Shown here: positions 26,022 to 34,383 of the stretch, piece by piece
How positions within the stretch are numbered: position 1 is the first letter of the stretch
Layout: every line of letters begins with the position of its first letter
Assembly: GCA_938003855.1 (NCBI GenBank)
Contig: CALKXD010000014.1
Location: 1 to 64,000, forward strand
Direction of reading: 5' to 3'
DNA from: an uncultured Granulosicoccaceae bacterium
GTDB lineage: Bacteria > Pseudomonadota > Gammaproteobacteria > Granulosicoccales > Granulosicoccaceae
Length of the DNA stretch: 64,000 nucleotides
Made by a program: the position numbers and the translations under genes
Notes under the pieces: model-generated
Seen by the model: the letters and a program-made list of their open reading frames with translations, nothing else
What the model was told of the DNA's origin: nothing
The model's database searches: none

Positions 26022-27644
26022 TCAGGCTTGCTCTGCGACTTTCTCTATTGCTGTTTCACGCAGTCGGTACTTCTGTATTTTGCCGGTCACGGTCATTGGA
26101 AACTCATCCACGATCAGGACGTAGCGTGGCACCTTAAAGTGGGCAATACTACCACTGCAGTAAGCTCGTATAGAGTCCTCTGTGGGCGATTGCCCTTCCA
26201 CCGCCCGAACAAAAGCGCACACCACTTCGCCGTACTTCTCATCCGGTATCCCGACCACCTGTACATCGGCCACCTCCGGCGAGGTAAACAGAAAGTCCTC
26301 AATCTCGCGCGGCGAAATATTTTCACCACCGCGTATAATCAGATCTTTAATGCGACCGGTAATATCAACATAACCGTCTTCGTCCATCACAGCGACATCG
26401 CCGGTATGCATCCAGCCATCTGCATCTATAGCCCCTGCTGTTTTTTCCGCATCGTCCCAATAGCCTTGCATCACCGAATAACCCCGGGTCTGAAACTCAC
26501 CACTCTCGCCGCGCGGAACCGTCTCATTGGTATCAGGGTTGGCGATCCGTATCTCCACATGCGGGTGCACTCGCCCGACGCTGCTGGTACGGTGCAGTAA
26601 GGAATCATCAGCGGCCGTCTGGGTAGACACCGGCGAGGTTTCTGTCATGCCATAACAGATAGTGACACCGTCCATGTGCATGCGATCAATCACCTGTTTC
26701 ATCACCTCAATCGGGCATATCGACCCCGCCATAATTCCGGTACGCAAGGAGCTTAGATCAAACGAGTCAAAATCCGCTTGCGATAGCTGTGCAATAAACA
26801 TTGTTGGTACACCATACAGGCTAGTGCAGCGTTCCTCTGCAACAGTCTCCAACACCGAGCGCGGGTCAAAAGCCTCGGCAGGAAACACCATGCATGCACC
26901 ATGTGTGGTAGATCCTAGATTGCCCATAACCATACCAAAGCAATGGTATAGCGGCACCGGAATGCACACGCGATCTTCGCAGGTATAACCACAGCCCTCT
27001 GCAGTGAAATAGCCGTTATTTAAGATATTGCGATGAGTGAGCGTTGCTCCTTTCGGTAGACCGGTAGTACCGGATGTATATTGGATATTTATCGCATCTG
27101 TATTGGCAAGTGACGCCGCGCGCGCCGTGACTTCGGACGGATCTATTTTTTCACCCGCTTCAAGCAATGCGTCCCACGAGGAATCCGAAAAAAAGACCGC
27201 ATGCTCAAGGGCTGGTAGTTCGGCACTGACTTCAGCTACCTGCGCCGCATAGTCGCTTGACTTAAACTGAGTAGCAGCGGCAATCATTTTAGCGCCACTT
27301 TGTTGCAACACATATTTGAGCTCAACGGTCCGGTAGGCCGGGTTTACGCACACCATAATCGCCCCGATACGGGCGGTAGCATACTGAATCAGCACCCATT
27401 CAATACAGTTGGGGGCCCACAGTGCCACCCGGTCACCGCACTCGATGCCAACCGCCATCAAGCCTCTGGCTACTTTGTCTATTTGCCGGTTAAGCTCGGC
27501 GTAGGTCCAGCGAATCGACTGATGACGCACCACAATCGCGTCTCGATCCGGGTACTGCTGCACGGTGCGCTGAAAGTTCTCATCGATGGTATCCTCAAGT
27601 AGCGCAGGCGTTGTCAGCCCCTGTGCAATCGATAGTTGTGCCAT
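26022..27644 (-). CDS. AMP-dependent acyl-CoA synthetase
   Basis: A 540-residue adenylate-forming enzyme that activates a fatty acid with ATP and joins it to CoA. Core motif [21 protein letters not shown] near residue 190, GMTETSPVS near 345, the [26 protein letters not shown] hinge near 430, and the catalytic lysine in [15 protein letters not shown] at the C-terminus. Overall closest in pattern to medium/long chain fatty acyl-CoA ligases of the FadD3/AcsF type; chain length not resolved. No signal peptide. Divergent from the TCR/Tet-type MFS gene, sharing a 195-base promoter region. Confidence 0.93.
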   Translation of the reverse strand: MAQLSIAQGLTTPALLEDTIDENFQRTVQQYPDRDAIVVRHQSIRWTYAELNRQIDKVARGLMAVGIECGDRVALWAPNCIEWVLIQYATARIGAIMVCVNPAYRTVELKYVLQQSGAKMIAAATQFKSSDYAAQVAEVSAELPALEHAVFFSDSSWDALLEAGEKIDPSEVTARAASLANTDAINIQYTSGTTGLPKGATLTHRNILNNGYFTAEGCGYTCEDRVCIPVPLYHCFGMVMGNLGSTTHGACMVFPAEAFDPRSVLETVAEERCTSLYGVPTMFIAQLSQADFDSFDLSSLRTGIMAGSICPIEVMKQVIDRMHMDGVTICYGMTETSPVSTQTAADDSLLHRTSSVGRVHPHVEIRIANPDTNETVPRGESGEFQTRGYSVMQGYWDDAEKTAGAIDADGWMHTGDVAVMDEDGYVDITGRIKDLIIRGGENISPREIEDFLFTSPEVADVQVVGIPDEKYGEVVCAFVRAVEGQSPTEDSIRAYCSGSIAHFKVPRYVLIVDEFPMTVTGKIQKYRLRETAIEKVAEQA

Positions 27645-27838
27645 TTGTCAGGTCCAGTCGTTCAATGCGATCATACTCGCACAGGCCCTGTCGTGATTCC
27701 AGCATCCGCCGCCCTGCTTCAGACCGGACTCAGCCAGGCTCAACAGTGCAACACCTGAACTCTTTCCCGGGCCCTGATGCTATAGTCATCGCACCGGGCA
27801 CGACTCATCAGACACTCCTGCGCTGACACCGCTCCCCT

Positions 27839-29059
27839 ATGAATTCAAAGAACCCATCCGGCATGCGACTACCCATTTATTTTATTTTTCTCACCGTTGT
27901 ACTCGATTCAATGGGAATCGGCATTATCATGCCGGTAATGCCTGATCTCATTGTCGAAGTGGGTAATATTGATCTAAGCCAGGCGGCTATGTGGGGCGGA
28001 ATTCTGACCACGGCATTCGCTGTTAATCAGTTTCTGTTCTCTCCGACACTGGGGAGTTTATCTGATGCTTACGGCCGGCGGCCGGTGCTGCTGTTATCAC
28101 TATTTGTGATGGCGCTGGACTACCTCGTGATGGGCCTGGCTCACGCCATGTGGCTACTGCTGATAGGTCGAATTGTCGGCGGTATCACCGCCGCGACCCA
28201 GTCCACCGCCAGCGCCTACATGGCTGATATCTCCAGTGAAGCCGACAAAGCAAAAAACTTCGGCATGCTGGGTGCCGCCTTCGGTGTGGGGTTTATTCTC
28301 GGCCCGATGCTCGGCGGCATACTGTCGGAGTTCGGCTCCAGGGCGCCATTTTATGCCGCCGCCACACTGGCTCTGCTAAATATGTTGTTTGGCTACTTTG
28401 TACTTCCTGAAACCGTCACCAAAGCGATGCGCAGACCCTTTGACTGGCGTCGCGCCAATCCCTTTGGCGCACTTCGTCAAATGAAAAAACAGACCGCGTT
28501 ACTGCCGGTTATCGCGGTGTTTTTTTTACTGAATCTGGCGGTGTTTGTCTATCCGGCGGTGTGGGCTTACTTTGGCCGTGCTCAGTTTAACTGGGATGCA
28601 CGAATGGTCGGAGTGTCACTGGCATGCTACGGCTTCGGTATGGCAATCGTCCAGGGCTTTCTGATCCGCCCCATTCTGGCCAGGCTGGGTGAAACACGAA
28701 CTGCGCTGTTCGGTATGTGCATTCACTTGTTGTCGTTTCTCATTTATCCATTTATGACCGAGACCTGGCATGTGTTCGCCGCTTTGCCAATTAATGTATT
28801 CGGCGCACTGTGTGTTCCAGCGCTACAGGGGTTGATGAGTAACCGGGTCGCAAAAGATGCCCAGGGGGAGTTGCAGGGAGCGCTTGGATCTACCGTCGCA
28901 CTGGCCACGATCTTCAGCCCGCTGATCATGACGCAGGTATTCAAATACTTCACTGGCGACAACGCACCGGTTTACTTACCGGCAGCTCCGTTTCTACTCT
29001 CGGCGCTCGCGGTCGTTGTTGCCATTACGGTCTTCAATCGCTGGCGGCGCACTAATTAG
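27839..29059 (+). CDS. MFS exporter of the TCR/Tet type
   Basis: A 406-residue twelve-segment exporter. The first half has IFLTVVLDSMGIGIIMPVMPDLI and motif A GSLSDAYGRRPVLLLSL, motif B-like LLIGRIVGGITAATQSTASAYMADIS, and motif C GFILGPMLGG, as in TetA-like drug:H+ antiporters. Related chromosomal proteins usually do not give tetracycline resistance, so the drug is not assumed. The ATG at 27839 lacks a strong ribosome site; a second ATG 8 codons on (MRLPIYF) is a good alternative. The stop codon lies inside the terminal palindrome of the foldback element that follows. Confidence 0.9.
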   Translation: MNSKNPSGMRLPIYFIFLTVVLDSMGIGIIMPVMPDLIVEVGNIDLSQAAMWGGILTTAFAVNQFLFSPTLGSLSDAYGRRPVLLLSLFVMALDYLVMGLAHAMWLLLIGRIVGGITAATQSTASAYMADISSEADKAKNFGMLGAAFGVGFILGPMLGGILSEFGSRAPFYAAATLALLNMLFGYFVLPETVTKAMRRPFDWRRANPFGALRQMKKQTALLPVIAVFFLLNLAVFVYPAVWAYFGRAQFNWDARMVGVSLACYGFGMAIVQGFLIRPILARLGETRTALFGMCIHLLSFLIYPFMTETWHVFAALPINVFGALCVPALQGLMSNRVAKDAQGELQGALGSTVALATIFSPLIMTQVFKYFTGDNAPVYLPAAPFLLSALAVVVAITVFNRWRRTN

Positions 29060-29226
29060 TGCCCATCCAGAAACAAGCGCTACTGCGTACCACTCAGGCA
29101 CGCAATCTTTTGCCGATCACAGGTAGTTACTTAAGAACAACTAAACGCCTACCTGTGGTAGGCAAAATCTCACGCACCTGAATGATCCTCGCGACACCCT
29201 GTTTCTAGATAGGCACTAATTAATGC
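29049..29226. repeat. 178-bp imperfect palindrome (foldback element)
   Basis: The left half matches the reverse complement of the right half over about 83 bases without gaps. Best-matched blocks are the outer GCACTAATTAGTGCCCATCCAGAAACA against its partner (24 of 27) and the inner TTTTGCCGATCACAGGTAG against its partner (17 of 19). Each end holds a self-palindromic GCACTAATTAGTGC-like block. It fills the convergent space after the MFS gene and covers its stop codon. It could be a decayed MITE, a REP-like element or a large bidirectional terminator. No clear target duplication is seen. Confidence 0.65.
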
Positions 29227-29365
29227 CCCTGGCATGGCACGGCGTTGATCTAACAAACCGCCATGTCGCACATCTGACGACCATGTGATCAACGCCTCTG
29301 ATCACCCTAGATAAGCCTGCCTGCCGTAGTCAGGGTACAGAGCAACGCACCTTCAACTGGTATCT
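29227..29365. other. Remainder of the convergent intergenic region
   Basis: No gene seen. It holds a separate 10-bp perfect inverted repeat (GGCGTTGATC at 29241-29250 and GATCAACGCC at 29287-29296) with a 36-base loop that itself has a weak stem. Possibly part of the terminator for one or both flanking genes. Confidence 0.4.
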
Positions 29366-32300
29366 TCAGGTACCGGTATCGCGCCATTCGTCCTCCTCAT
29401 CAGCCGGTACTTCAATAAACTGCGACAACACCTTAAAGAGAGTTTCCGGCTGGATCGGTTTAGTGACATAGTCATTCATCCCTGCATCGAGACAAGCTTC
29501 TCTGTCGCCTTTCAACGCATTTGCCGTCAACGCAACAATAGGCACGCCGTCACCAGCATCAACGCCGCGCTCTTGTTCGAGCTTACGCACTTTGCGAGTG
29601 GCTTCAAATCCGTCCAGCACTGGCATCTGGCAATCCATCAAGACAAGATCAACACCCCCTTTTAAAATACGCGCAGCCCCCTCTTCACCATCATTGGCAA
29701 CCTCAACGGTATAGTTTGCCTGCATGAGAATTTCCGTGGCGACAATCTGGTTGATCGGATTGTCCTCAACCACCAGGATGGTAATATCACTTTGCGGTGG
29801 CGCTACGCTCTTTTCTTTGATCGGTGTAACCGGGGCCTTCTTTTTTGCCAACTTCTTTTTAGTGACTTTTTTATTCGCTACCACCGGGCTATCTGCGGTT
29901 TTCGATTTAGCACCCGGCATCGCTGCTGCTTTGGACTTTGACCGAACCCTGGTTTTAGTTTTAGCCTTCGCTTTGGCTTTAGCCTTCGCTTTGGCCTTGC
30001 TCTTCGGCTTTTCTCCAGCGGGTAACAGCTTGTCAGCCAAAGCCGTGGATATAGAATCGAACAGCCGGGACGCACGTACCGGTTTCACCAGCAGGGTGTC
30101 GAAATTCTCCATTCCGGCGTCGTTGTTACCAACCTGATCAATGGAAGTCAGCATAATGAGTTTAAGTTGATCACCCCTGGCTGTCGCACGCAGTTTCCGG
30201 GCGAGCTCAATACCATCCATCTCCGGCATATGATAATCGAGCAGCAACAGCTCATAGGGCTGATCATCCTCGGTAAGGCTGTCGAGTAACGCCAGCGCTT
30301 TCGCACCACTGTTGGCGCAATCAATCTGCAATCCAAACGGGCTCAGCAGCTCGGACATTAATTCGAGGTTCACCGGATGATCGTCGACCACCATCACCCG
30401 CGTACCGGCAACAGATGCGGGCAGGCAATCACGCGAGGCAGACTTCGCCTTCGCTACCGGCAGCTTCAGTCTGATCGAAAAGACAGACCCTTTTCCAATT
30501 TCGCTGCTCACATCAACCACACCATCCATCAGTGTGATCAATTGCCTGCTAATGGTCAGGCCGAGTCCGGTACCACCATACTTGCGTGTAGTTGATGCAT
30601 CCGCCTGAGTAAAAGACTTGAACAGCTTGCTGAGATTTTCTTTACTAATGCCACAGCCACTGTCGGCCACAGAGATTTCGATCTCAGCCATGTCCTCGTC
30701 GACCTGCAAGCACACAGCTTTCATCGAAACAAACCCGGCGTCGGTGAATTTGACAGCATTACCCATCAGGTTGATCAATACCTGGCGCAGGCGCTCGGGG
30801 TCGCCGATCACCCAATCCGGAGTGGAAGGCTGAATGTTACCAATCAATTCTATATTTTTACTGGCCGCCTGAGAGGCAAAAATATCGACAACGTCGGCCA
30901 GCAGGTCGCGAAGCGGGAAATCGACACTGTCGAGCTCCATTTTTCCAGCTTCAATCTTTGAGAAATCAAGTATATCGTTGATCACACTCAGCAGACTTTG
31001 CGCAGAATTTTGTGCAATATCTATATATCGGCGCTGAATACTTTCAAGCTCCGATCGCGACAACAGCTCAAGCATACCCGTGACACCGTTAAGCGGTGTA
31101 CGTATCTCATGACTCATGTTGGCAAGGAACTGACTTTTCGCTTTGTTGGCCGCTTCTGCCGAGTCCCTGTCTACCTTTAATTGTTCGTTTTCACGACGCT
31201 CTGACAAATCTAAAAACGAGGCCAGATAACAAGCCGGCTGATCACCCGTGGACTGAATGCTATGGACAGAGCAAATCACATAACCGGTTTTACCGTCGCA
31301 TTGCCGCTCAAATTCAAGGTCCACATCGACCACCTGGCCGCGGCGTTTCAGGTTTTCGATCAGTTCGCCATGCACTGCGGTATCAACGAAGCCGAGCTCA
31401 CTCATATACTTGCCAATCGACAACATCAGTCTCTCCACCGAAACAAAACCCAGCATGTTCGCGGCGGCAGGGTTTGCCTGCAGCACATTGCCATCCAAAT
31501 CCAGTTGTACTATTCCTTCACTGGTATTTTCAAAGATAAACTGAAAGTGCGAAGCTTCTTTAAGTTGCTTATAGGCTTCTTCACGGGTTTGCATCTCCAG
31601 CCGCACCCGGTCCAGCACCCGGTTATATTCAGAGGCAATCTGGCCGACTTCAGTATGCACATCCACCTTCACGGTACGGGTAAAATCACCATCGCGGCTC
31701 TGATCAGACATCTCCACCAGAAGATCATGAATTTCAGTAGAAGCACTGTGCTCCGACACATTTAAACCGCGACGTTCATCGCGGGCTGAGACTCGCAACG
31801 GCACTACTTTATTTATTATTACCAGCGCTGCATAGCCGCCACCGAATGCCCACAACCCGACTGCCGCGATACCGATCAGCTGAATACCAAACTGCTCAAA
31901 AGCACCTCGACCGAAGGGAAATTGACTGCTATCACCTAACAAAGCCAGCAGCAGCACACCAGCACACCCCGCGGCTCCATGCACCGGAAATGCACCAATG
32001 ACATCATCAATTTTTGCACGTTCGAGCGCCACCGTTGCACCTTGCGCAACCATAGCGGCTATCACACCTACGATGATGGAATCTACTACCGTAAACAAAT
32101 GTGCACCAGCGGTAATACCCACCAGTCCGGCAAGTGTGCCATTCAGTACACCAGCGATATCCGGCTTGCCGGTTCGATATAGAAACCACAGGATCAATGT
32201 CAGGCCGCCGGCCACCGCGGCCATCGCGGTATTAACCACGATTACCGGAATGCTCTCCGCGTAGCCAATCGCGCTACCACCATTAAATCCAAACCAGCCA

Positions 32301-32947
32301 AACCACAGCAAAATGACGCCGACAGTTGCCATCGGATAGTTACTGCCTTTCAACGGTGAGGCATTGCCTGCCTGATCGTCTTCCTCACTAAAACGCCCGA
32401 TGCGCGGCCCAACCACTAACACTGCCGCCAACGCCAGCAATCCACCCAGCATGTGCACCGCAGCACCACCGGCGAAATCAATAAACCCCAGTTCGCTAAG
32501 CCAACCAGACGTGGTCCCCTGCAAAATCCCACCCCATATCCAGTGGCCTGCCACCGGATACATCACACCAGCGATCAACACAGTAATAGCAAGATACGCA
32601 GAATAGCGGGTACGCTCTGCCAACGCGCCACCGACGATGGTGGTTGCTGCACCACAGAACATCAACTGAAACAGAAACCAGGCCCCTGCGCCGTCGACGT
32701 GATCGAAGAAAAAGCCGCTGCTGCCAAAAAAGCCGTAGCGGGTTTCTCCGTACATCAGCGCAAAGCCTATCGCCCAGTAGGTGAGTGCAGCCAGGCAGAA
32801 ATCCGATAAGTTTTTGAACGCAACATTGATACTGTTTTTAGCCCGAACCAGACCGGTCTCGAGCAGACAGAATCCCGCCTGCATTAACATGACAAGAAAA
32901 GCGCAGAATAAAATCCACGTTGTATCAAGTTGAGAAAGAGAGTGCAT
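29366..32947 (-). CDS. Ammonium transporter-type hybrid sensor histidine kinase
   Basis: A 1193-residue fusion. Residues 1-385 are an Amt channel domain with about eleven membrane segments; the twin pore histidines are His165 (GAAVHMLGG) and His323 (FPVHGAAG). Then come a HAMP-like linker (405-455), PAS (465-585), HisKA with His613 (MSHEIRTPLNG), HATPase (720-830), receiver 1 with Asp904 (LLLLDYHMPEMDG), a Lys/Ala-rich linker (978-1048) and receiver 2 with Asp1105 (LVLMDCQMPVLDG). It should read external ammonium and pass phosphate along an internal relay. It ends without an Hpt domain, so an outside Hpt protein is needed. It stands alone, with no glnK next to it. Amt-kinase fusions such as Ks-Amt5 are known. 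Confidence 0.95.
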   Translation of the reverse strand: MHSLSQLDTTWILFCAFLVMLMQAGFCLLETGLVRAKNSINVAFKNLSDFCLAALTYWAIGFALMYGETRYGFFGSSGFFFDHVDGAGAWFLFQLMFCGAATTIVGGALAERTRYSAYLAITVLIAGVMYPVAGHWIWGGILQGTTSGWLSELGFIDFAGGAAVHMLGGLLALAAVLVVGPRIGRFSEEDDQAGNASPLKGSNYPMATVGVILLWFGWFGFNGGSAIGYAESIPVIVVNTAMAAVAGGLTLILWFLYRTGKPDIAGVLNGTLAGLVGITAGAHLFTVVDSIIVGVIAAMVAQGATVALERAKIDDVIGAFPVHGAAGCAGVLLLALLGDSSQFPFGRGAFEQFGIQLIGIAAVGLWAFGGGYAALVIINKVVPLRVSARDERRGLNVSEHSASTEIHDLLVEMSDQSRDGDFTRTVKVDVHTEVGQIASEYNRVLDRVRLEMQTREEAYKQLKEASHFQFIFENTSEGIVQLDLDGNVLQANPAAANMLGFVSVERLMLSIGKYMSELGFVDTAVHGELIENLKRRGQVVDVDLEFERQCDGKTGYVICSVHSIQSTGDQPACYLASFLDLSERRENEQLKVDRDSAEAANKAKSQFLANMSHEIRTPLNGVTGMLELLSRSELESIQRRYIDIAQNSAQSLLSVINDILDFSKIEAGKMELDSVDFPLRDLLADVVDIFASQAASKNIELIGNIQPSTPDWVIGDPERLRQVLINLMGNAVKFTDAGFVSMKAVCLQVDEDMAEIEISVADSGCGISKENLSKLFKSFTQADASTTRKYGGTGLGLTISRQLITLMDGVVDVSSEIGKGSVFSIRLKLPVAKAKSASRDCLPASVAGTRVMVVDDHPVNLELMSELLSPFGLQIDCANSGAKALALLDSLTEDDQPYELLLLDYHMPEMDGIELARKLRATARGDQLKLIMLTSIDQVGNNDAGMENFDTLLVKPVRASRLFDSISTALADKLLPAGEKPKSKAKAKAKAKAKAKTKTRVRSKSKAAAMPGAKSKTADSPVVANKKVTKKKLAKKKAPVTPIKEKSVAPPQSDITILVVEDNPINQIVATEILMQANYTVEVANDGEEGAARILKGGVDLVLMDCQMPVLDGFEATRKVRKLEQERGVDAGDGVPIVALTANALKGDREACLDAGMNDYVTKPIQPETLFKVLSQFIEVPADEEDEWRDTGT
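29953..30020. repeat. Short tandem repeats encoding the Lys-Ala linker
   Basis: Units like TTCGCTTTGGCTTTAGCC recur two to three times on the plus strand, giving KAKAKAKAKAK in the kinase. The low-complexity tract lies between the two receiver domains and may vary in length between strains. Confidence 0.6.
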
Positions 32948-33205
32948 AAGGCTGCCTTGAGGTGCAGGCGCTCATACGGCGCAGGCATTGTACCAACATG
33001 GTAGAAACACCTCGGTGCCTTGCCGGTAATGCACCGCAACGTGCTCTTTTTCACAGAAAAAAGCTGTCCTATCAACAACCCGGTAAAGGCGGGCCGGCAG
33101 GTTTACGCTGCATTCACGCAACCCGCAGTTCACCGTCACAGCGTGTTCACGAGCGGCGGGCTAACGTAACGACCCAGTAGCCTTATCCCTTCAAAAACTC
33201 AGAGA

Positions 33206-33751
33206 TTGAAAACTATGCTGCCTCTACTACGCCTGTTAACTGTCGGTACCGCTTTGATCGGACTGGCCGCCTGCACCACCAAACCTATGCAAAAACTGCC
33301 GGACAGCAAGGCAAACGCCAGTAAAATGGCAATTGATGCGCCGGCGAGCGATATCGTTGATACTGCAATTTCTGCCGGTGGCTTTAACACTCTGGTCGCC
33401 GCAGTCGCCGCGGCAGATCTGGTCGATACATTGAAAAGCAACGGCCCGTTCACCGTATTCGCCCCTACCGACAAAGCCTTCGCAACATTGCCCGAAGGTA
33501 CGCTTGAATCGTTGTTAAAGCCTGAAAACAAGGAAAAACTACAAGCTATACTGACCTACCATGTGCTGCCAGGCAAAGTTCTGGCGGCGGATATATCAGG
33601 TAAAAGGCTCGACGCCACCACCGTCAACGGACAAACCGTCAGTGTCGATGGCAACAATGGCGTACGCATCAACAACGCCACTGTGATCAGCGCTGATATA
33701 AAGACCAGCAACGGTGTCATTCACGTGATCGATTCAGTGCTGCTGCCGTAG
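33206..33751 (+). CDS. Fasciclin-domain lipoprotein
   Basis: A 181-residue predicted lipoprotein. The signal peptide ends at a lipobox (LIGLAAC, Cys24), followed by a short linker and one FAS1 domain (about 45-181): [61 protein letters not shown], and the closing [14 protein letters not shown]1 domains mediate adhesion in eukaryotes; in bacteria they are exported proteins of mixed role. ATG start at 33206 follows AGAGATTG-like sequence. It is divergent from the Amt kinase gene and followed by a clear terminator. Confidence 0.95.
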   Translation: MKTMLPLLRLLTVGTALIGLAACTTKPMQKLPDSKANASKMAIDAPASDIVDTAISAGGFNTLVAAVAAADLVDTLKSNGPFTVFAPTDKAFATLPEGTLESLLKPENKEKLQAILTYHVLPGKVLAADISGKRLDATTVNGQTVSVDGNNGVRINNATVISADIKTSNGVIHVIDSVLLP

Positions 33752-33764
33752 CTTCCGTGGGCAG

Positions 33765-33798
33765 AACTCTGCCGTCCGATGGTCGGTAGAGTTTTGTT
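33765..33798 (+). terminator. Intrinsic terminator after the fasciclin gene
   Basis: AACTCTGCCG and CGGTAGAGTT form a 10-bp stem (one G-U) with a 9-base loop, followed by TTGTTAT. It starts 14 bases after the stop codon. Confidence 0.7.
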
Positions 33799-33799
33799 A

Positions 33800-34336
33800 T
33801 CACGGCGCGCGGGTATGGTCAAACACCAGGGCGTCGCGCTTCTCACTGGATATATTCGGGCAATCTAGAAATTGACTGACCAGCCCTTTGCACTGCATGC
33901 CGATTTTTTCAAGTACCCTAGCCGAACCGACGTTGTCGGCTGCACACACCGCCACCACTCGCTCGACCTGTGGCGCTGAGCTGACCTCCTTCAGAACCAA
34001 TGCGGCGGCCTCCGTCGCCAGCCCGTATCCCCAACACTGACGTTCCAGCAGAAAGCCCAGATCCGCTACCTCGTGCTGCATCCGGCAGGCAATACTACCG
34101 ATCACGCAGTGGCTGCCACTCAGTGTGATCACCCAGTAAAACTCTTCACCACTGCACCACTTGCTGCCATAGCTGGAAAAGTCATGTCGAAATTGTTCCG
34201 GATCACGGCAGGCTGGCCAATTGAGCCACCGCGTTACCTCCGGGTCGGAGCAATAGCGGTAGACTGCATCAGCGTCGCCAGATTGCGGGCGTCGCAGCAA
34301 TAGACGCTCAGACGTCAGCTGTTCGGCAGGTATCAC
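33800..34336 (-). CDS. GNAT-family acetyltransferase (RimJ/RimL-like)
   Basis: A 178-residue N-acetyltransferase. LTSERLLLRRPQSGDADAVYRYCSDPEVTRWLNWPA is the typical RimJ/RimL-type opening, GFLLERQCWGYGLATEAAALVL the acetyl-CoA-binding motif A, and VCAADNVGSARVLEKIGM motif B. Acetyl acceptor (protein N-terminus or small amine) unknown. The start is GTG at 34336. It lies downstream of relA on the same strand, 47 bases apart. Confidence 0.92.
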   Translation of the reverse strand: MIPAEQLTSERLLLRRPQSGDADAVYRYCSDPEVTRWLNWPACRDPEQFRHDFSSYGSKWCSGEEFYWVITLSGSHCVIGSIACRMQHEVADLGFLLERQCWGYGLATEAAALVLKEVSSAPQVERVVAVCAADNVGSARVLEKIGMQCKGLVSQFLDCPNISSEKRDALVFDHTRAP

Positions 34337-34383
34337 CGCCGGCGTACCCTGGTTGCATTATCTGCACGCATCGCTGGTGGTCG

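Noticed and set aside
27839-29059. Tetracycline resistance gene
   Set aside because: The protein is of the TCR/Tet MFS type, but this family is broad and no tetR-like regulator is adjacent, so a resistance role is not claimed.
29049-29365. Insertion sequence at the MFS/Amt kinase junction
   Set aside because: There is no transposase ORF; only inverted repeats are present, so it is listed as a foldback repeat.
29953-30020. CRISPR-like or intergenic repeat
   Set aside because: The repeats are in frame in the kinase gene and encode a Lys/Ala linker.
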